Shown: positions 1 through 11,060 of the stretch, piece by piece
Position numbering within the stretch: the stretch's first letter is position 1
Layout of the letters: the number at the start of each line of letters is the position of its first letter
Source of the DNA: Mytilinidion resinicola
Lineage: Eukaryota; Ascomycota; Dothideomycetes; Mytilinidiales; Mytilinidiaceae
Assembly: GCF_010093595.1 (NCBI RefSeq)
Contig: NW_022985448.1
Location: 296,419 to 360,418, forward strand
DNA length: 64,000 nucleotides
Reading direction: 5' to 3'
Notes under the pieces: generated by a model
The model's input: only the letters and a program-made list of their open reading frames with translations
What the model was told of the DNA's origin: nothing
Database searches by the model: none
Position numbers and translations under genes: made by a program

Positions 1-82
1 CCCCACCGCCCCGCATATACCACCCCGGCGCGTGCGAGCATCCTCCCAGAACATTGCCAGAGACATTGCATACCCCCAAGCC

Positions 83-1516
83 ATGTCCCTCTCGCGCGGC
101 ATCCAGTCGGCCATCTTCCACTACCTGTCCTGCGCGCCATGTTCCGGCTACATGTACCGCTCGCGCCGCCGGAAACAGGCCAAGCACGACAGGAAGGAGA
201 AGAACAAGCTTGAGATGGAGCAGCCCGAATTGTACCGCCATCCAGAGCCCTCGGCCACCAACCCCTTCTGGGCTGAAGAGATATTCATGGGACCGGGACC
301 ACCGCGAAGAGCTGGCCGCAAGACCAACACCAGCAGCCAGAGGGGCATAACAACTGCCGACACACACAGCACCGTCGCGAGCAACGGAGGAAGTAGCTTG
401 GATATTGGCTCCTCCGATGGGAAGCCTGTGCGAGTTTCAGGAGACACGTTGCGCGGGGACAATTGGAACAGGCGGCGCTATCAGAGAGAAGACGAAGAGC
501 TATGGGGCCTTGGAGAAGCTGTTATGCAGGCTGGTTCCTCTGTTGGTCTTTCGGGCATCACTCGACCACCGACAGCACGCACCGCGAAGTCCTCCGGAGA
601 GAGCTACTATCACCCTCGCGCCCCACCAATAAACGACCTGCACCCTCCAATTGTGAGTTTGCCATCGCCGCACCCCGCAGACAACAAATGGATGCTTCAA
701 CCTCCTCCGAGAGCCAGTGTCATGAATGGGAAAGAGCGGGCCACGAACAGGAGCCGAAGTGGAAGCGGCGCCAGCAGTCGTGTGGAGGTGAACCTGCAAC
801 GTCAAGTGAGCACCAAGCAGTTGAAGGCGAAGCTCGACAGGGGTGAGACTCCAGAAATGCCGCCCCTGTCGAGGGGTAGCTCGTACAGCAACGCACAAGG
901 CCAAGGTCACGACCGGGATCCCAAAGCACCCAGGGCTGCTCCACCGTCAGCGACTCCATCTCGCCGAAAGCGACGTGATCCAAGCCCCGAAAAGCCAGCC
1001 GATTCCTCTACAGAGTCAAGCGACACAATTGTTTACCCCTCCAGAGACTCCACCCCTCAATTGACTTCCCAGCCTAGCCTGAAAGTTGTCCGCGTCCGCA
1101 GCAGCAGACAGAAACTCTCCACGGTAGTCTCAAGCGGAGATGCATCCCCACCGTCTAAGAACCTCTTATCTAAGGCCGTCTCCTCCCCTAGCCAAACCGA
1201 TAAGTCCTCTGGCTCTCTCCGCGTGACCAGACCACGTCCACCACTGGCCGCCTCGGACCTCTCTTCCCTCAATATTCTGCAGGACCTGGTCTCGCCGCGA
1301 GCCCTACTCAACTCCCGCTATGTCTCTGCTCCCCTAGTGGAAGCGCGGATCAAATTGCCCGAAGTTGACCGCGACGAAGAAACCCTCCTCGTCGGCCAAG
1401 AGGACATCACATGGGTCGACAACGGCTTCGGGCAGAGCAGAGAGTGGCAGGACGACGAGAGCCACTCGAGGGCCCCATCGCGGGATCCGCGCACGAGATG
1501 GAGTGTGGACTTCTAG
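83..1516 (+). CDS. Conserved fungal protein of unknown function, cysteine/arginine-rich N-terminus
   Basis: A single-exon frame of 477 residues if the ATG at 83 is the start. The frame stays open upstream to 32 only with a GTG, so 83 is the first ATG. The N-terminus has a short hydrophobic stretch with two close cysteines (LSCAPC), followed at once by a strongly basic run (RSRRRKQAKHDRKEKNK). A block with NPFW and GPGPP follows. This head resembles a widespread Pezizomycotina family I know only as hypothetical. The cysteines next to basic residues could suit lipid anchoring, which is inference. Residues ~90-400 are low-complexity Ser/Pro/Arg sequence, probably disordered, and the C-terminus is acidic then basic. 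I see no catalytic motif. The start is close to the window edge, so an upstream exon cannot be excluded. Confidence 0.72.
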   Translation: MSLSRGIQSAIFHYLSCAPCSGYMYRSRRRKQAKHDRKEKNKLEMEQPELYRHPEPSATNPFWAEEIFMGPGPPRRAGRKTNTSSQRGITTADTHSTVASNGGSSLDIGSSDGKPVRVSGDTLRGDNWNRRRYQREDEELWGLGEAVMQAGSSVGLSGITRPPTARTAKSSGESYYHPRAPPINDLHPPIVSLPSPHPADNKWMLQPPPRASVMNGKERATNRSRSGSGASSRVEVNLQRQVSTKQLKAKLDRGETPEMPPLSRGSSYSNAQGQGHDRDPKAPRAAPPSATPSRRKRRDPSPEKPADSSTESSDTIVYPSRDSTPQLTSQPSLKVVRVRSSRQKLSTVVSSGDASPPSKNLLSKAVSSPSQTDKSSGSLRVTRPRPPLAASDLSSLNILQDLVSPRALLNSRYVSAPLVEARIKLPEVDRDEETLLVGQEDITWVDNGFGQSREWQDDESHSRAPSRDPRTRWSVDF

Positions 1517-2240
1517 ATGCTCTTCTCTTGGATTAAATGATATCCCCGCTTCCCTGGGGGAATCAACATCACATCACTTGTTGGATATACAGTATCCACC
1601 ATTGCAACCCGTCACAGCTTTCATTATCATCACAGCATGATTACCGCAGTACAAACTAAGCGTTCTTAGCGTAGCTCGAAGTTATTTCTCGTTCTTCGTT
1701 TGCCGCGCGTTTCCTCGTTTTGTGTTTGTGCCTTCTAGCGTTGATAGCGTTGCAAATATGGCATTCATTTTGCATTTTCTTCCATCTATCTTCTTCATCT
1801 ATCGTCTTCTGCATATACAGATTTCGTTTTTTTTCTGCAATATAGGGACTTGGGAAACACGGCGTTTAGATATGGTTGGGGATGATCTGGGAAAATGGGG
1901 AAGGGCGTTCTGGTGGTTCCCCATTGTGGTTTCCTTTCTGTTGATCGACTATCGCTACAAGTGGTTCCAGCACTTCCACGATGCAATTTTCCCTTATTTA
2001 TATACGTCATGATTGGATAGCAAAAACGAGCGAGAAAGAGGTCCGCAAAATGTACAACAGCAATGCTTCCGCACGTACCTAGACAACACAGCCAGACAGA
2101 CAAACACGATGCATTCATCCAATCAATCCGATCTATGAAGCAAAATCTCAGAATTTTGAACTGCCAAGTCTAATGCCGCTCCCACGCTTACGCTAATCTA
2201 CCATCCGATCCGCTCACCCCCCCACGGCTCCTACCCACCC
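1517..2240. other. Intergenic, convergent 3' regions
   Basis: This 724-nt stretch lies between the end of the first gene and the end of nup84, which converge on it. It is AT-richer and holds only short frames with no recognisable protein. It probably contains both 3' UTRs. Confidence 0.6.
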
Positions 2241-5200
2241 CTAATTCCTCACATTCAAATCCCAAATCCGGGTACTCTCCCCCATCCACCCCCTCTTCTT
2301 GCTGCCGCTCTTCGGCGCCCGCTCCCCGAGCCGCACCATCGCCTTACTCGTCACCGCAAACGCCGTCACTAGCTCCTCCATACGCCCCGTCTGCACAAAC
2401 GCATCCGCCAGCTCTGCATTGGCCTCGTCCGCGATCGCCGCTGCGAGCTCCATCGACTTGGTCGCCCACTCGCGCGAGACGAAGTGCGCGCTGGCGAGGA
2501 GGGTGCTGTTATACGCCAAGATAACGTCGGGGAGGTAGATGTGGCGGATGAGCTCGAGCTGGGAGGCTTCTTCGTCTGCGGTTTTGTGTTAGCAAGCCTG
2601 TAATTTCGAAAGTGAGGGGAGGGGTGGGGGGCATACCATCACTGCTCGTGGTCAAACACCCTTGCAGCAGCGGCTCGACCGCATGCTGGATACCCTCCAT
2701 CTGCTCCTTGATGCGCTTCGTGGGCACCTTCTTGTTCTCTTCTTTCGCGCGGATGAAGACGTCCTCCTGCTCGCGCCACTCGCTGAGCGCCTTGATCGCC
2801 GTCACAAGCGTGCAGAGGTCGATGTAGGTGCGCGCGTCTTCGGCCCAGCGGTCGAACTGGTAGCGGACGAAGCCGCCGAAGGTGAGATCCGGGTCGTCGG
2901 GGTGGGAGATGCCGACCGGGAACGCGATGCGCTCGAGCGCTGCTCGCTCTGCGTCGCCTTCAGAGTCGGTGAAGTTGAGGGCGCTGCCGAAGTAGGGTTT
3001 CGTCTTCATTTGGGAGACGCGGTGGGCGGGGAGGCGTTTGCAGAGTTCGATCGCTGCGCCGACGCGGCCGTTGACTGGGGCAAGGTTAGGTTGGTGGAGC
3101 TGAAGGAAAAGGGTGAGGGGAACTTACGGAGGAACATCTTCATAGCGTCGCTCAGGGATAGGAAAGTCGCCGTCATATTCATTTTCACGTGCAGGAACCA
3201 CTCTAGACTGTCAATGACATCCATCTCGGGAGTTGCGACGTTGCAGTCGAGGAAGTCCTGTTTGGTCCGATGACCAGGCCAGAGATATTCTTCGGAAGTC
3301 GGTACTTCTAGCATGTTATATCGTTTGATGTACTTCGACTCGTCCATGAGTTTGCTTTCCTCCCCAGCAACGATATAGCAAGTGGCCACGACGTCCATGG
3401 TGTCTATGCCAATAATCTCCATGAGCTTACACATTTCACCCTGCTCGTGGAAATTGTTAAGGGAGGGCAAGACGGAGGCGAGGACGCGGACTTGTCGGTT
3501 CTCCGCCAGCTGGGCTGCGTAGGTAGGAATGACCTTGAAGCGTCGGGCTTCCTTGAGGAGTATGATGTATCTAACGATGGTGTTGTCGACCATCTGCTCG
3601 TATGCATCACTCGGGATGTGTGCTCCAAGTGCTTTGAATATCAGAAGTATGTGAACAACGATACGCAGGTTATCAGTGTCCTGGACTACTGCGTAGTAGT
3701 CCTCATGTGAAGTTTCAAACTTAGGCAGCTCGTACTCAGGATGCAGTTCGAAATCCCTGGCGTTGTGCTTCGCTACCAACGCACAGCCGACTCTCCTGGC
3801 GAGATAGATGAAGTTCCTAGCAATTAGACTGCCTTGTATAAGCTTCGTGGGCGTCATTGCATGCGATTTTGTGCTCTTTTGCGCTTCTAGCAGCTCGACC
3901 ACTCGACGGTTGGACGTCGACCAGTCTCCGTGGAAAGATACGGCGTCGAAAGTGGAAAATTTGCGAATCAAGCTCGGGGGGAGCTTGTCGGGATAATTGG
4001 CCTGAAGGTATGCGTCAAATTGCGAGAGGAGCAGTGCATTGTAGCGGGCGTAGAGATGGTCGTCCCAGGTCCGGCAGACTTCTTCAACAGATTTCAGATC
4101 GCCACTGAGCAGCCCGTATACAGCACGCTCGTAACGAATATCGCTTCCTTGAGCGAGCGCGTAGCATGTACGACGCCAAAGGCTCCCGAGATAGGGTCCG
4201 GTCAGGCATGTTGGGGCGTCTCCTGCGCTGCCGTTGGTCAAGCCCATACTAACTCCCCGCCAAGACTCGTTGTGGTCTTGACACCATTCGCAGATCTCTT
4301 CCCAGGGCTTCCCGCGTCGGAGCATTTCGTAGCAAGTCATCCACATAGCCCTCTCATAGTAATCATCCGACTTTACTAGAGCTCGTCCTTGCCTAGAGGG
4401 CGCGTCAGGATCGAGATGGGTGACTAGAATTTGAGTCCCGTCAGCAGACTTGATTGAGACTTCATCCGGATGCAAAGGATGACCAATTAGACGCCGGCGC
4501 TTCTCAGCCTTGATCTTAGACTTAGTGTCTAGCCATCCATTCGTCCAATTGCTGATGTCTTTCCCTGATTCGGTCCCCAATTGCTCCTTTATCGACTCGA
4601 TGTCGCTCTCGTTACTGTCGGCTGACTCTTCTAGCCATTTTAGTATCTTTGATTTCTCCATGGCCGCCGCGTCCTCCACGAGGAACCGCTTCCAGATTTC
4701 CAGATCAGGGCGGTCACCATACTCGGCCTCTACCTCAGACAGACGTTTCTGGTTGTCTGCTAGGGCGTTATATCCAGGCGGAGGGTGGTACAAGTCGATC
4801 ATAATTCGAAGGAGGTTCCAGGAAGCGGCCTCATTCTGCCAATGCCGCAATTCCTGTAGCTTGGGCGACGTGCCTAAGTTTGTGGACATGGATTTTACCG
4901 ATCCGTCGTCACCTCCAGGACCCAGACTACCCCGAGGGGTGTTGGCCATGCTATGTATCCGTCTCCGAACGTCTTTCGCAAGGTCTCCTCGATTTGCGGC
5001 AGCCTCTCTCTTCCCCAACTCTTCCACTTTCTTTTCCGCATGCTTCTGGAACTTCGAAAGCATGTTCAGAGTCTCATTGTATTTCTCGAGCGGAGGCAGG
5101 TCGTGGCTAGCGGTGTACCATTGATCTAGCTTCTCGGCGAATATCTCGACATCCTTTCCGACGCGATCTGCCATGGTCTGGAGGGGTTCGAAGTATTTGC

Positions 5201-5306
5201 GCGCGCTTGATTCTAGTCGGAGAGGCGATTCCAAGCTTCGAGTGAATTGCTCGTCCTTGCGCATAGCGCGCGTGGAGTACGACCGCCGCGGCGTCATTGT
5301 CGACAT
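2241..5306 (-). CDS. nup84: Nuclear pore complex protein Nup84/Nup107
   Basis: Scaffold nucleoporin of the Y-complex (Nup84/Nup107 subcomplex) of the nuclear pore, needed for pore assembly and mRNA export. Three exons read on the minus strand: 5306-3128, 3074-2637 and 2575-2241. The introns are GTAAGT...CCCCAG (53 nt) and GTATGC...CCGCAG (61 nt), and together they give 983 residues in phase. The first join produces MFLLNGRVGAAIELCKRLP, the usual helical motif of the family, which the unspliced frame lacks. The protein is almost all alpha-helical, as expected for the Nup84_Nup100 fold, and the disordered N-terminus (~30 residues, basic) is normal. I see no damage. The ATG at 5306 is the first in frame; a second Met lies three codons on. 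Confidence 0.93.
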
Positions 5307-6189
5307 GCTGAATATTTGGAGAGCTTTCCAATAGCAATACAGAGGGTGGTGCGGTTGAAAGTGGAGGGTTTAGGTGGTGTGGTAGGATGTGAGGTTGGCG
5401 GTCTTGCGGGTAAGGGGCGTAGTCTAGAGAACTGGATTTGCAGAAGGGCGGGCAGCCTTTTATCGTCGGCGCAGTTGATGTGCGGTGGAGGGTTTGGGTG
5501 TCAGAGCACATAAGTGAAAGACCACAAAGCTGGTGAATGGCGAGCAGATCGCGTCGAGGTCGTTGAAGCTGCCCACGCTAGCGCGATCCTCAGCCACCAA
5601 TCACAAGCACCAATACATTTTGCTTTGGAATTTGAGAACAACCTCTTTTTTTGTTAGGTGAATAGGACATGGCGCTCAGATCTATATTTAGCTACTCACG
5701 TTTTGAAGCGGTCGGTCAATGAATGGCACGGAATGACGTACTCTCGAACGTGGCGGTACTGCGAGGCACAGGACTTTCCCTGGGAGGATTAATCCATTCC
5801 ACAGCCAGACTCGTTTGAAGTGCTTGCCACTCATTGTTTCAAACCCCTGACTCTGTTGGAGACGTATTCTGAAGAAATGCATTTCAAAATATGTGGAGAC
5901 TCTTGGTCTAGAGACGCCCAAAATTGTAGTAAACCATCACGGTCTTTTATTTATGTCTACGAAACAAGGAAAGGAAATGCAGTAAACACGTATATTAAAA
6001 CTTCAATGAGACGAGCTGGTGTATACCTTCTGATATCACTACTGCTGAGTCTCAATCAGAAATAGATCCCATAAACTCCCCTCCCATGTGTACGTTCCTT
6101 TTTGTGGTGATTCTTGGCCCCAAACTAAATCTCAAGCATCATGAAAGAAATCAAGCTTAAGGCTCAATTCCACCATGCTAAGTATGTGC
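5307..6189. other. Intergenic, nup84 promoter and 3' flank of the Ser-rich gene
   Basis: About 880 nt without a supported gene. The part nearest nup84 is its 5' region. A frame on the minus strand at 5107-5511 overlaps the nup84 start and has no family features, so I treat it as chance. The stretch 5640-6180 is AT-rich. Confidence 0.5.
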
Positions 6190-8379
6190 TTAGTAGTGCT
6201 TGGTACTGATCGGCTTGACAGGAGTATTGGTCGCAGACGAGAGGTTAGGGTTTTTGATAACTGTATTCGGGTGCTTGTGAGACGCCGAGAAGGATGAAGG
6301 TCCGGTGTGGTACGGGGACTCCTGTTTGTATGATTTGGGCGTTACGGCCGAGTACGCGGTGCCAGAGCTGGAAACTGGGGGTGCAAAGAAAGTAGTTGTG
6401 CCTTCAGTCACCGGGAAGGTCGGGCAATTGGTGGACGGGCATACTTTATCGGCAGTGATGGTAACAGTGGTTGCAAGCGGCGCTTCAGGGCCTACGGTGA
6501 CGGTGATGGTGGTCGTCTGAGCTAGGCATGAGGCGACGGAGAGAGTAGGAGCGCTGTCTAGCGGCAGCCCAGCAACTGGTGTATAGCCGACAATAGGGTT
6601 GGTAGTTTCAGGGGATAAAAGGGCGCCAGAATTATTCTTATCGGTATGAAAGGACTGTAGAGGGACTTTTATACTTTCTGGTGGCGGCGTGCTATCTGCC
6701 AGCGAACTACTAGTAGCGGATGGTTCAGGATAACCAAAATAAGGCCCATGGGTATGCGAGGATTGAAGTTCAGCCGTACTTGCTGGTGGCAGCTCAACCT
6801 TTGATGTTTTATAACCACCGAGGGAAGTAATAGCGCTAGATACGGGCTTTATTTTGGGAAAGTAATCGACGTCGGTAGCAGTCGGTATATATTCACTCAT
6901 CGACAACCAGTTGGTAATGTATGAGGTGTAGACGGAGGCTTCGAGCCAAGAAGACATGCCTGTCGAATAAATGATAATGCCGCTTGAGGATCCGACAGGA
7001 GTGGAGGTTGCACTAAATTTCCATAAAGATGTGGGCACCATAGTGGCAACGATAGTTGATTCTCCAGAGGGTGGAGGAGGCGGTAGAGTGGTAGGATAAT
7101 GATAATTACACCCGTTTTTGCATGAAGTGATCGTGAAAATTTTGGTAACAATAGTGGTAATAGCTACTGCGCCCGACATTGTGGTGATAGGGCAGACTGT
7201 TGTCGTAGTATATGTGGCCAGTGTTTCGATTTCTCCTGGGTATCCAGTCCCAGTAGGAATTCCGGTTCCTGTCGAGGAAAATCCAAGTCCCGTTGGGTAA
7301 AGCCCCGTTTCTATAGCGTAAGATGAGGTTGGGCTCAAATGGGAAGAGTCCTGTGAAGTATATAAAAAAGCCTGTGGTGTATGCGAGGAAGCTTGGGGAG
7401 TATAAGAGGGAGCCGATACCACGCTAGAGGATACCGAAGTAGAGGATGCCTGGGGAGACGAGAGTGATAGCACGCTGGAAAATGAAGTCGACGCTAAGAT
7501 TGGTGACGCGAGAGAGGAGGGGGCTAATAGCACACTAGAGGAAGTGGAAGGTATGAAAAGCGGAGAAGTCGTCGGTGTATAGGAAGAAGTGGTTGCAGTT
7601 TGAGACCATCTCTCTGATATAATGTAATCTGCGCCTTGGGTGGATGAAGATAATGAGGCTGATGCGCTAGATGATGCGTGCGAGGAATGGGCCAAAGCCG
7701 CACTAAATGATGCCGAAGACACAACGAGGAGCGAGGAAGCCTCGGAGGTTTGGGGAGAGCTCGCTGATCCAGTGTAACCTCCCCCAACTGAGGACGAAGA
7801 CGGTGTTGATATCACGATAAAGGCTACGGAGGTGGGTGATGCGGGCAAAGACGGAGTTGAAAGCGCACTAGAGGACTTCGATGACGAAAGTAGGGATGGA
7901 GACGCCTTTGAAGTAGAAGCGGAAGTCTTCACAATTTGGGACGAACTTTCTGGTGCACCGTAGCCGCCACCAACGGAGGATGAAGATGGTGTCAATACCA
8001 CGCCGGAGGACGAGACCAATAGCACACCAGAGGATGTCGACGATGAAGGCGACAGATTTAAGGAGGAAGTCGAAGCTGATGATGCCTGGGAGGCGGAGCC
8101 AGACAAGACACTAGAGGGGGAGGAAGCTTGTGAAAGTTCAGAAGAAGTCCCCGAAGGATTGGGCCAGATCTGTGTTGCATCGTATCCTCCACCCTGGGAG
8201 GATGAAGATGTGATAGCAGACAGCGTTGGCGTCTCAGTCGCAGGCGTTGTCGTCTCGTAGTTGTTCCGGCCGACAAGCCCAAACGCTTCGGCCATTGCAT
8301 CTCGAGGCCATCTAAGAGAGGGAGTCGCAGAAGCAATACTGTTGATTGAAGCTATCAGAAGGATCGTAGCGGGCCGCAT
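6190..8379 (-). CDS. Secreted Ser/Thr-rich cell-wall-like protein with GGGY repeats
   Basis: A single frame of 729 residues from the ATG at 8379. That Met starts a clear signal peptide (MRPATILLIASINSIASATP); the extra 29 codons upstream lack this property, so I prefer 8379. After the signal peptide the first ~350 residues are repetitive Ser/Ala/Thr sequence. Units headed by a GGGY motif (QGGGYD, VGGGYG, VGGGYT, then a decayed QGADYI) recur every ~65-80 residues. The C-terminal half has Thr/Val-rich strands with single cysteines, such as TTTTVCPITT and TITADKVCPSTNC, a pattern common in fungal adhesin-like wall proteins. I see no hydrophobic GPI tail at the end (PVKPISTKHY), so it is either released or has an unseen 3' exon. 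Function unknown; surface or matrix location is inference from the signal peptide and likely O-glycosylation. Confidence 0.75.
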   Translation of the reverse strand: MRPATILLIASINSIASATPSLRWPRDAMAEAFGLVGRNNYETTTPATETPTLSAITSSSSQGGGYDATQIWPNPSGTSSELSQASSPSSVLSGSASQASSASTSSLNLSPSSSTSSGVLLVSSSGVVLTPSSSSVGGGYGAPESSSQIVKTSASTSKASPSLLSSSKSSSALSTPSLPASPTSVAFIVISTPSSSSVGGGYTGSASSPQTSEASSLLVVSSASFSAALAHSSHASSSASASLSSSTQGADYIISERWSQTATTSSYTPTTSPLFIPSTSSSVLLAPSSLASPILASTSFSSVLSLSSPQASSTSVSSSVVSAPSYTPQASSHTPQAFLYTSQDSSHLSPTSSYAIETGLYPTGLGFSSTGTGIPTGTGYPGEIETLATYTTTTVCPITTMSGAVAITTIVTKIFTITSCKNGCNYHYPTTLPPPPPSGESTIVATMVPTSLWKFSATSTPVGSSSGIIIYSTGMSSWLEASVYTSYITNWLSMSEYIPTATDVDYFPKIKPVSSAITSLGGYKTSKVELPPASTAELQSSHTHGPYFGYPEPSATSSSLADSTPPPESIKVPLQSFHTDKNNSGALLSPETTNPIVGYTPVAGLPLDSAPTLSVASCLAQTTTITVTVGPEAPLATTVTITADKVCPSTNCPTFPVTEGTTTFFAPPVSSSGTAYSAVTPKSYKQESPYHTGPSSFSASHKHPNTVIKNPNLSSATNTPVKPISTKHY

Positions 8380-9031
8380 GGTTGTAATCAATGAAAACAC
8401 GAAGCTCGGTGGAGTGCGTTCGAAGGAAAAACCGTACGGGACGGAAGGATAGATTAGAGAACCCAAACAAGTCAGAGAAGCGATTGGTGGCTTTGATACA
8501 GAATAAGATGGAGGCGAGCATGGCTCTTAAGTAGCGATAGAAGACACTTTGCAAGAAGATGATACAAATCCTCTGAGGCACAGAATGCGAAGCTCCTCGT
8601 GTACTCAATGTCTCCTAGCGACCTACGACGCCATGCTACGGATAGAAGAGGGCCCCGCCTCCCAAGGGTGCTTAGATGTGTCATGTTCGTTGCCGCAATG
8701 GGGCTCGCGAGCCATTGTGATTACCGAGCTAGGAGTGTGACGATCGTAGTGGAGGCTGGTGGTCAGAAGGATGGATGCGGCGGCGGCACAAGCTGGGTTG
8801 AAGCTACAGTTCTGGACACGAATCTTTTCAATGCAGACTACTGTTTCAGCTAGCTTACGTAGGAAGCAGGAAGCTCCCAGAGACGAATGAAGATGTTGGT
8901 GGATGAGACACGCCCAAGGAGAGCTCGAAAGTAGCGAGGAGCTTTGACCACATCATAGGGCTGAGAGTTATTTGGTGTTAAGGATGCCCCACGTTCACCC
9001 ATCCTCTTCTTCACACAACGCGAAACACAGT
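8380..9031. other. Intergenic between the divergent Ser-rich gene and elp4
   Basis: About 650 nt separating two divergent starts, so it must hold both promoters. The short frames present on both strands show no family features. Confidence 0.5.
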
Positions 9032-10284
9032 ATGGCCTTCCGTAAACGCAACGTTGGCCTCTCACGTCCCGAATTAACATCGCAATCCTCGGCCGCTCCA
9101 GACCCAATCCCAGGTCTCCGTCCGTCGCCCATCGACGGCCGCCCCACGACTTCGACTGGCACGCCGAGCCTTGACGGCATCTTGGCTGGCCATGCCGGCC
9201 TCGCACTCGGGAGCTCGCTTTTGCTAGAGGAATCTGGAACGACGGACTATGCAGGCATGTTGCTGCGGCTCTACGCCGCTGAGGGCGTGGTGCAGGGGCA
9301 CAAGGTGCATGTGGTGGGCGTTGGAGAGCACTGGGGCAGGGAGCTGCCTGGGGTCGTCATTGGGAGGGAAAGCACGGATAAAGAAAAGAGGCCAGGGGAG
9401 GACAGGATGAAGATTGCATGGAGGTATGAGCGGTTGGGGGAGTTTGGGGCAGGCCGAGAAGGGAGTCGAGGTGTGTGGGATGCTTGTCTTGTATATATGC
9501 AAATTCGAAATGGATTCATACAAGTTTTCGTATGCTAACGCTGAAGTGAGAACCAGCAAATCGTACACCTCCAGCTTCAGAGGCAGCTGCGAATACTCTG
9601 TCGTCAATGGAGCCGCCGACCTTCTGTCACACCTTTGACCTGGCTAAGAGGCTCACGTTTCCCGTGGGTTCCTCGATAAACTTCATCCCAATACCAGCAA
9701 CGACCCCCTCTCCGTTTGTATCAATCCTCCAGAGTATCAGCGATCAACTCTCCTCTGGCCCAGGAACCACAATCCACCGACTGGTCGTTCCGAGTCTCCT
9801 CTCTCCAGCTCTCTATCCTCAAACAGCTTCTCAACCATCCCATGTCCTCCAATTCCTACACGGGCTTCGGGGCCTACTTCGCACGTATTCCACGCGCCTC
9901 ACAGCTGTCCTCACCCTTCCGCTAGAGCTCTACCCCAGGATGTCAGGTTTGGTGCGCTGGATGGAGCTGCTTAGCGATGGTGTGCTGGAGCTAACACCCT
10001 TTCCACACCTCGCAGACACCCTGTCTGCTTCTGGGGCCGCAACTGCACAGGAAGAGCGGCCACAAGGCATGCTGAAGATCCACCGGCTGCCAGTATTCCA
10101 CGAAAAAGGAGGTGGAGGAGGCGGAGGCGGAGGACTGGGAGATGATCTTGCGTTCACGGCGAGTAGGCGGAAGTTCGTGATCGCCAAGTTCAGCTTGCCA
10201 CCTGTTGAAGGAGACCAGGAGGGACAAGCTGGAGCGCTTGGCGCAGAGGGTGGGAAGGCGACAAAAGTTGACATCGAGTTCTAG
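9032..10284 (+). CDS. elp4: Elongator complex subunit Elp4
   Basis: Subunit of the Elp4-Elp5-Elp6 RecA-like ring of Elongator, which acts in wobble-uridine modification of tRNA. Two exons, 9032-9470 and 9557-10284, with an 86-nt intron (GTGTGT donor, branch-like GCTAAC at ~9534, AACCAG acceptor), give 388 residues. The start MAFRKRNVGLSRP and the block GRPTTSTGTPSLD are typical of fungal Elp4/PAXNEB. RMKIAWRYERL closes exon 1 and FCHTFDLAKRL opens the conserved part of exon 2. The Gly-rich run near residue 340 is low complexity. The acceptor is uncertain: three more AGs (ending 9574, 9580 and 9586) are in the same phase, so the join may be up to 10 residues shorter. The gene converges with the small membrane protein downstream. 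Confidence 0.92.
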
Positions 10285-10362
10285 TGTAATGATATCTGGC
10301 TTTCGCCATTTGCTGGCTGGCTCAGTTGTCCATGTAGTGATGTTTATGAAAGCGTGAGACAT

Positions 10363-10605
10363 TCATAGCTCTTCATCTTCTCCAAGCATGTCTTCCATTT
10401 CGATTTGTTCCCATCCCGCTTGACCTGCGCCGGATCCCAATCCTCTGGCATAGCTGCGACCAAAAGATGCGAGACGCGGGTTAACGCTGACACCGGAGAA
10501 ACGAGCGCGGAAGTTGTCGCCAAGGCAGGAGGACAGGCCGAGAAACACTATGAAAAGTAGCAATGGAATGAAGAAGAGGAACGTGAGAAGGACGATAACA
10601 TTCAT
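10363..10605 (-). CDS. Small single-TM fungal protein, unknown function
   Basis: An 80-residue frame from the ATG at 10605. Residues ~2-28 are an almost unbroken hydrophobic helix (VIVLLTFLFFIPLLLFIVFL). A short Arg-rich stretch follows (DNFRARFSGVSVNPRLASF), then a very acidic C-terminus (EMEDMLGEDEEL). The frame extends upstream with non-ATG codons, but this Met immediately precedes the membrane segment. It converges with elp4, 78 nt away. I do not recognise a family. The layout suggests a tail- or signal-anchored membrane protein. Confidence 0.55.
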   Translation of the reverse strand: MNVIVLLTFLFFIPLLLFIVFLGLSSCLGDNFRARFSGVSVNPRLASFGRSYARGLGSGAGQAGWEQIEMEDMLGEDEEL

Positions 10606-11060
10606 CTTTAGTGAAGGATGGAAGCTGACATGAATAAAAATGGTAGAAGTGAGGTCAAGGCTGCTGCTATTTGATTGGGTCTTGGCACATTTAATCCGGG
10701 CGACTTTTCGAAATTTCCCCACGACAAGCTCTTCACTCCTCCGTGTGACTCTCATGCCCGATGCTGTTCAACAATGCATCTCGAAACCACTAACAACAGG
10801 ATACTCTTGGTCGACTTCATTCCGCCGTAAATAACGAGAGGTGAGTCAAGCACTACGACACCCAAGCAACGAGCACTATATGATTATTCCAAAAATATCT
10901 GTCAATCCACTGAGAATTCATTTTCCTTGACGACATCCATTTTAAAAACTGTATATGAACCCTCTGTCTCACAGCCTTTATTCCTGCACATACTCTCTAC
11001 TAGGACATGCAGCTGATCCTATGAAGTCTAGGAGTCAACCAACCCCAAACATCCAACACT
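10606..11060. other. Intergenic, divergent promoters
   Basis: About 455 nt between the small membrane-protein gene (-) and sen34 (+). No additional gene is supported. Confidence 0.5.

Noticed and set aside
5107..5511. 134-codon frame overlapping the nup84 start
   Set aside because: Antiparallel frame phase of the nup84 coding region and promoter; no family signal.
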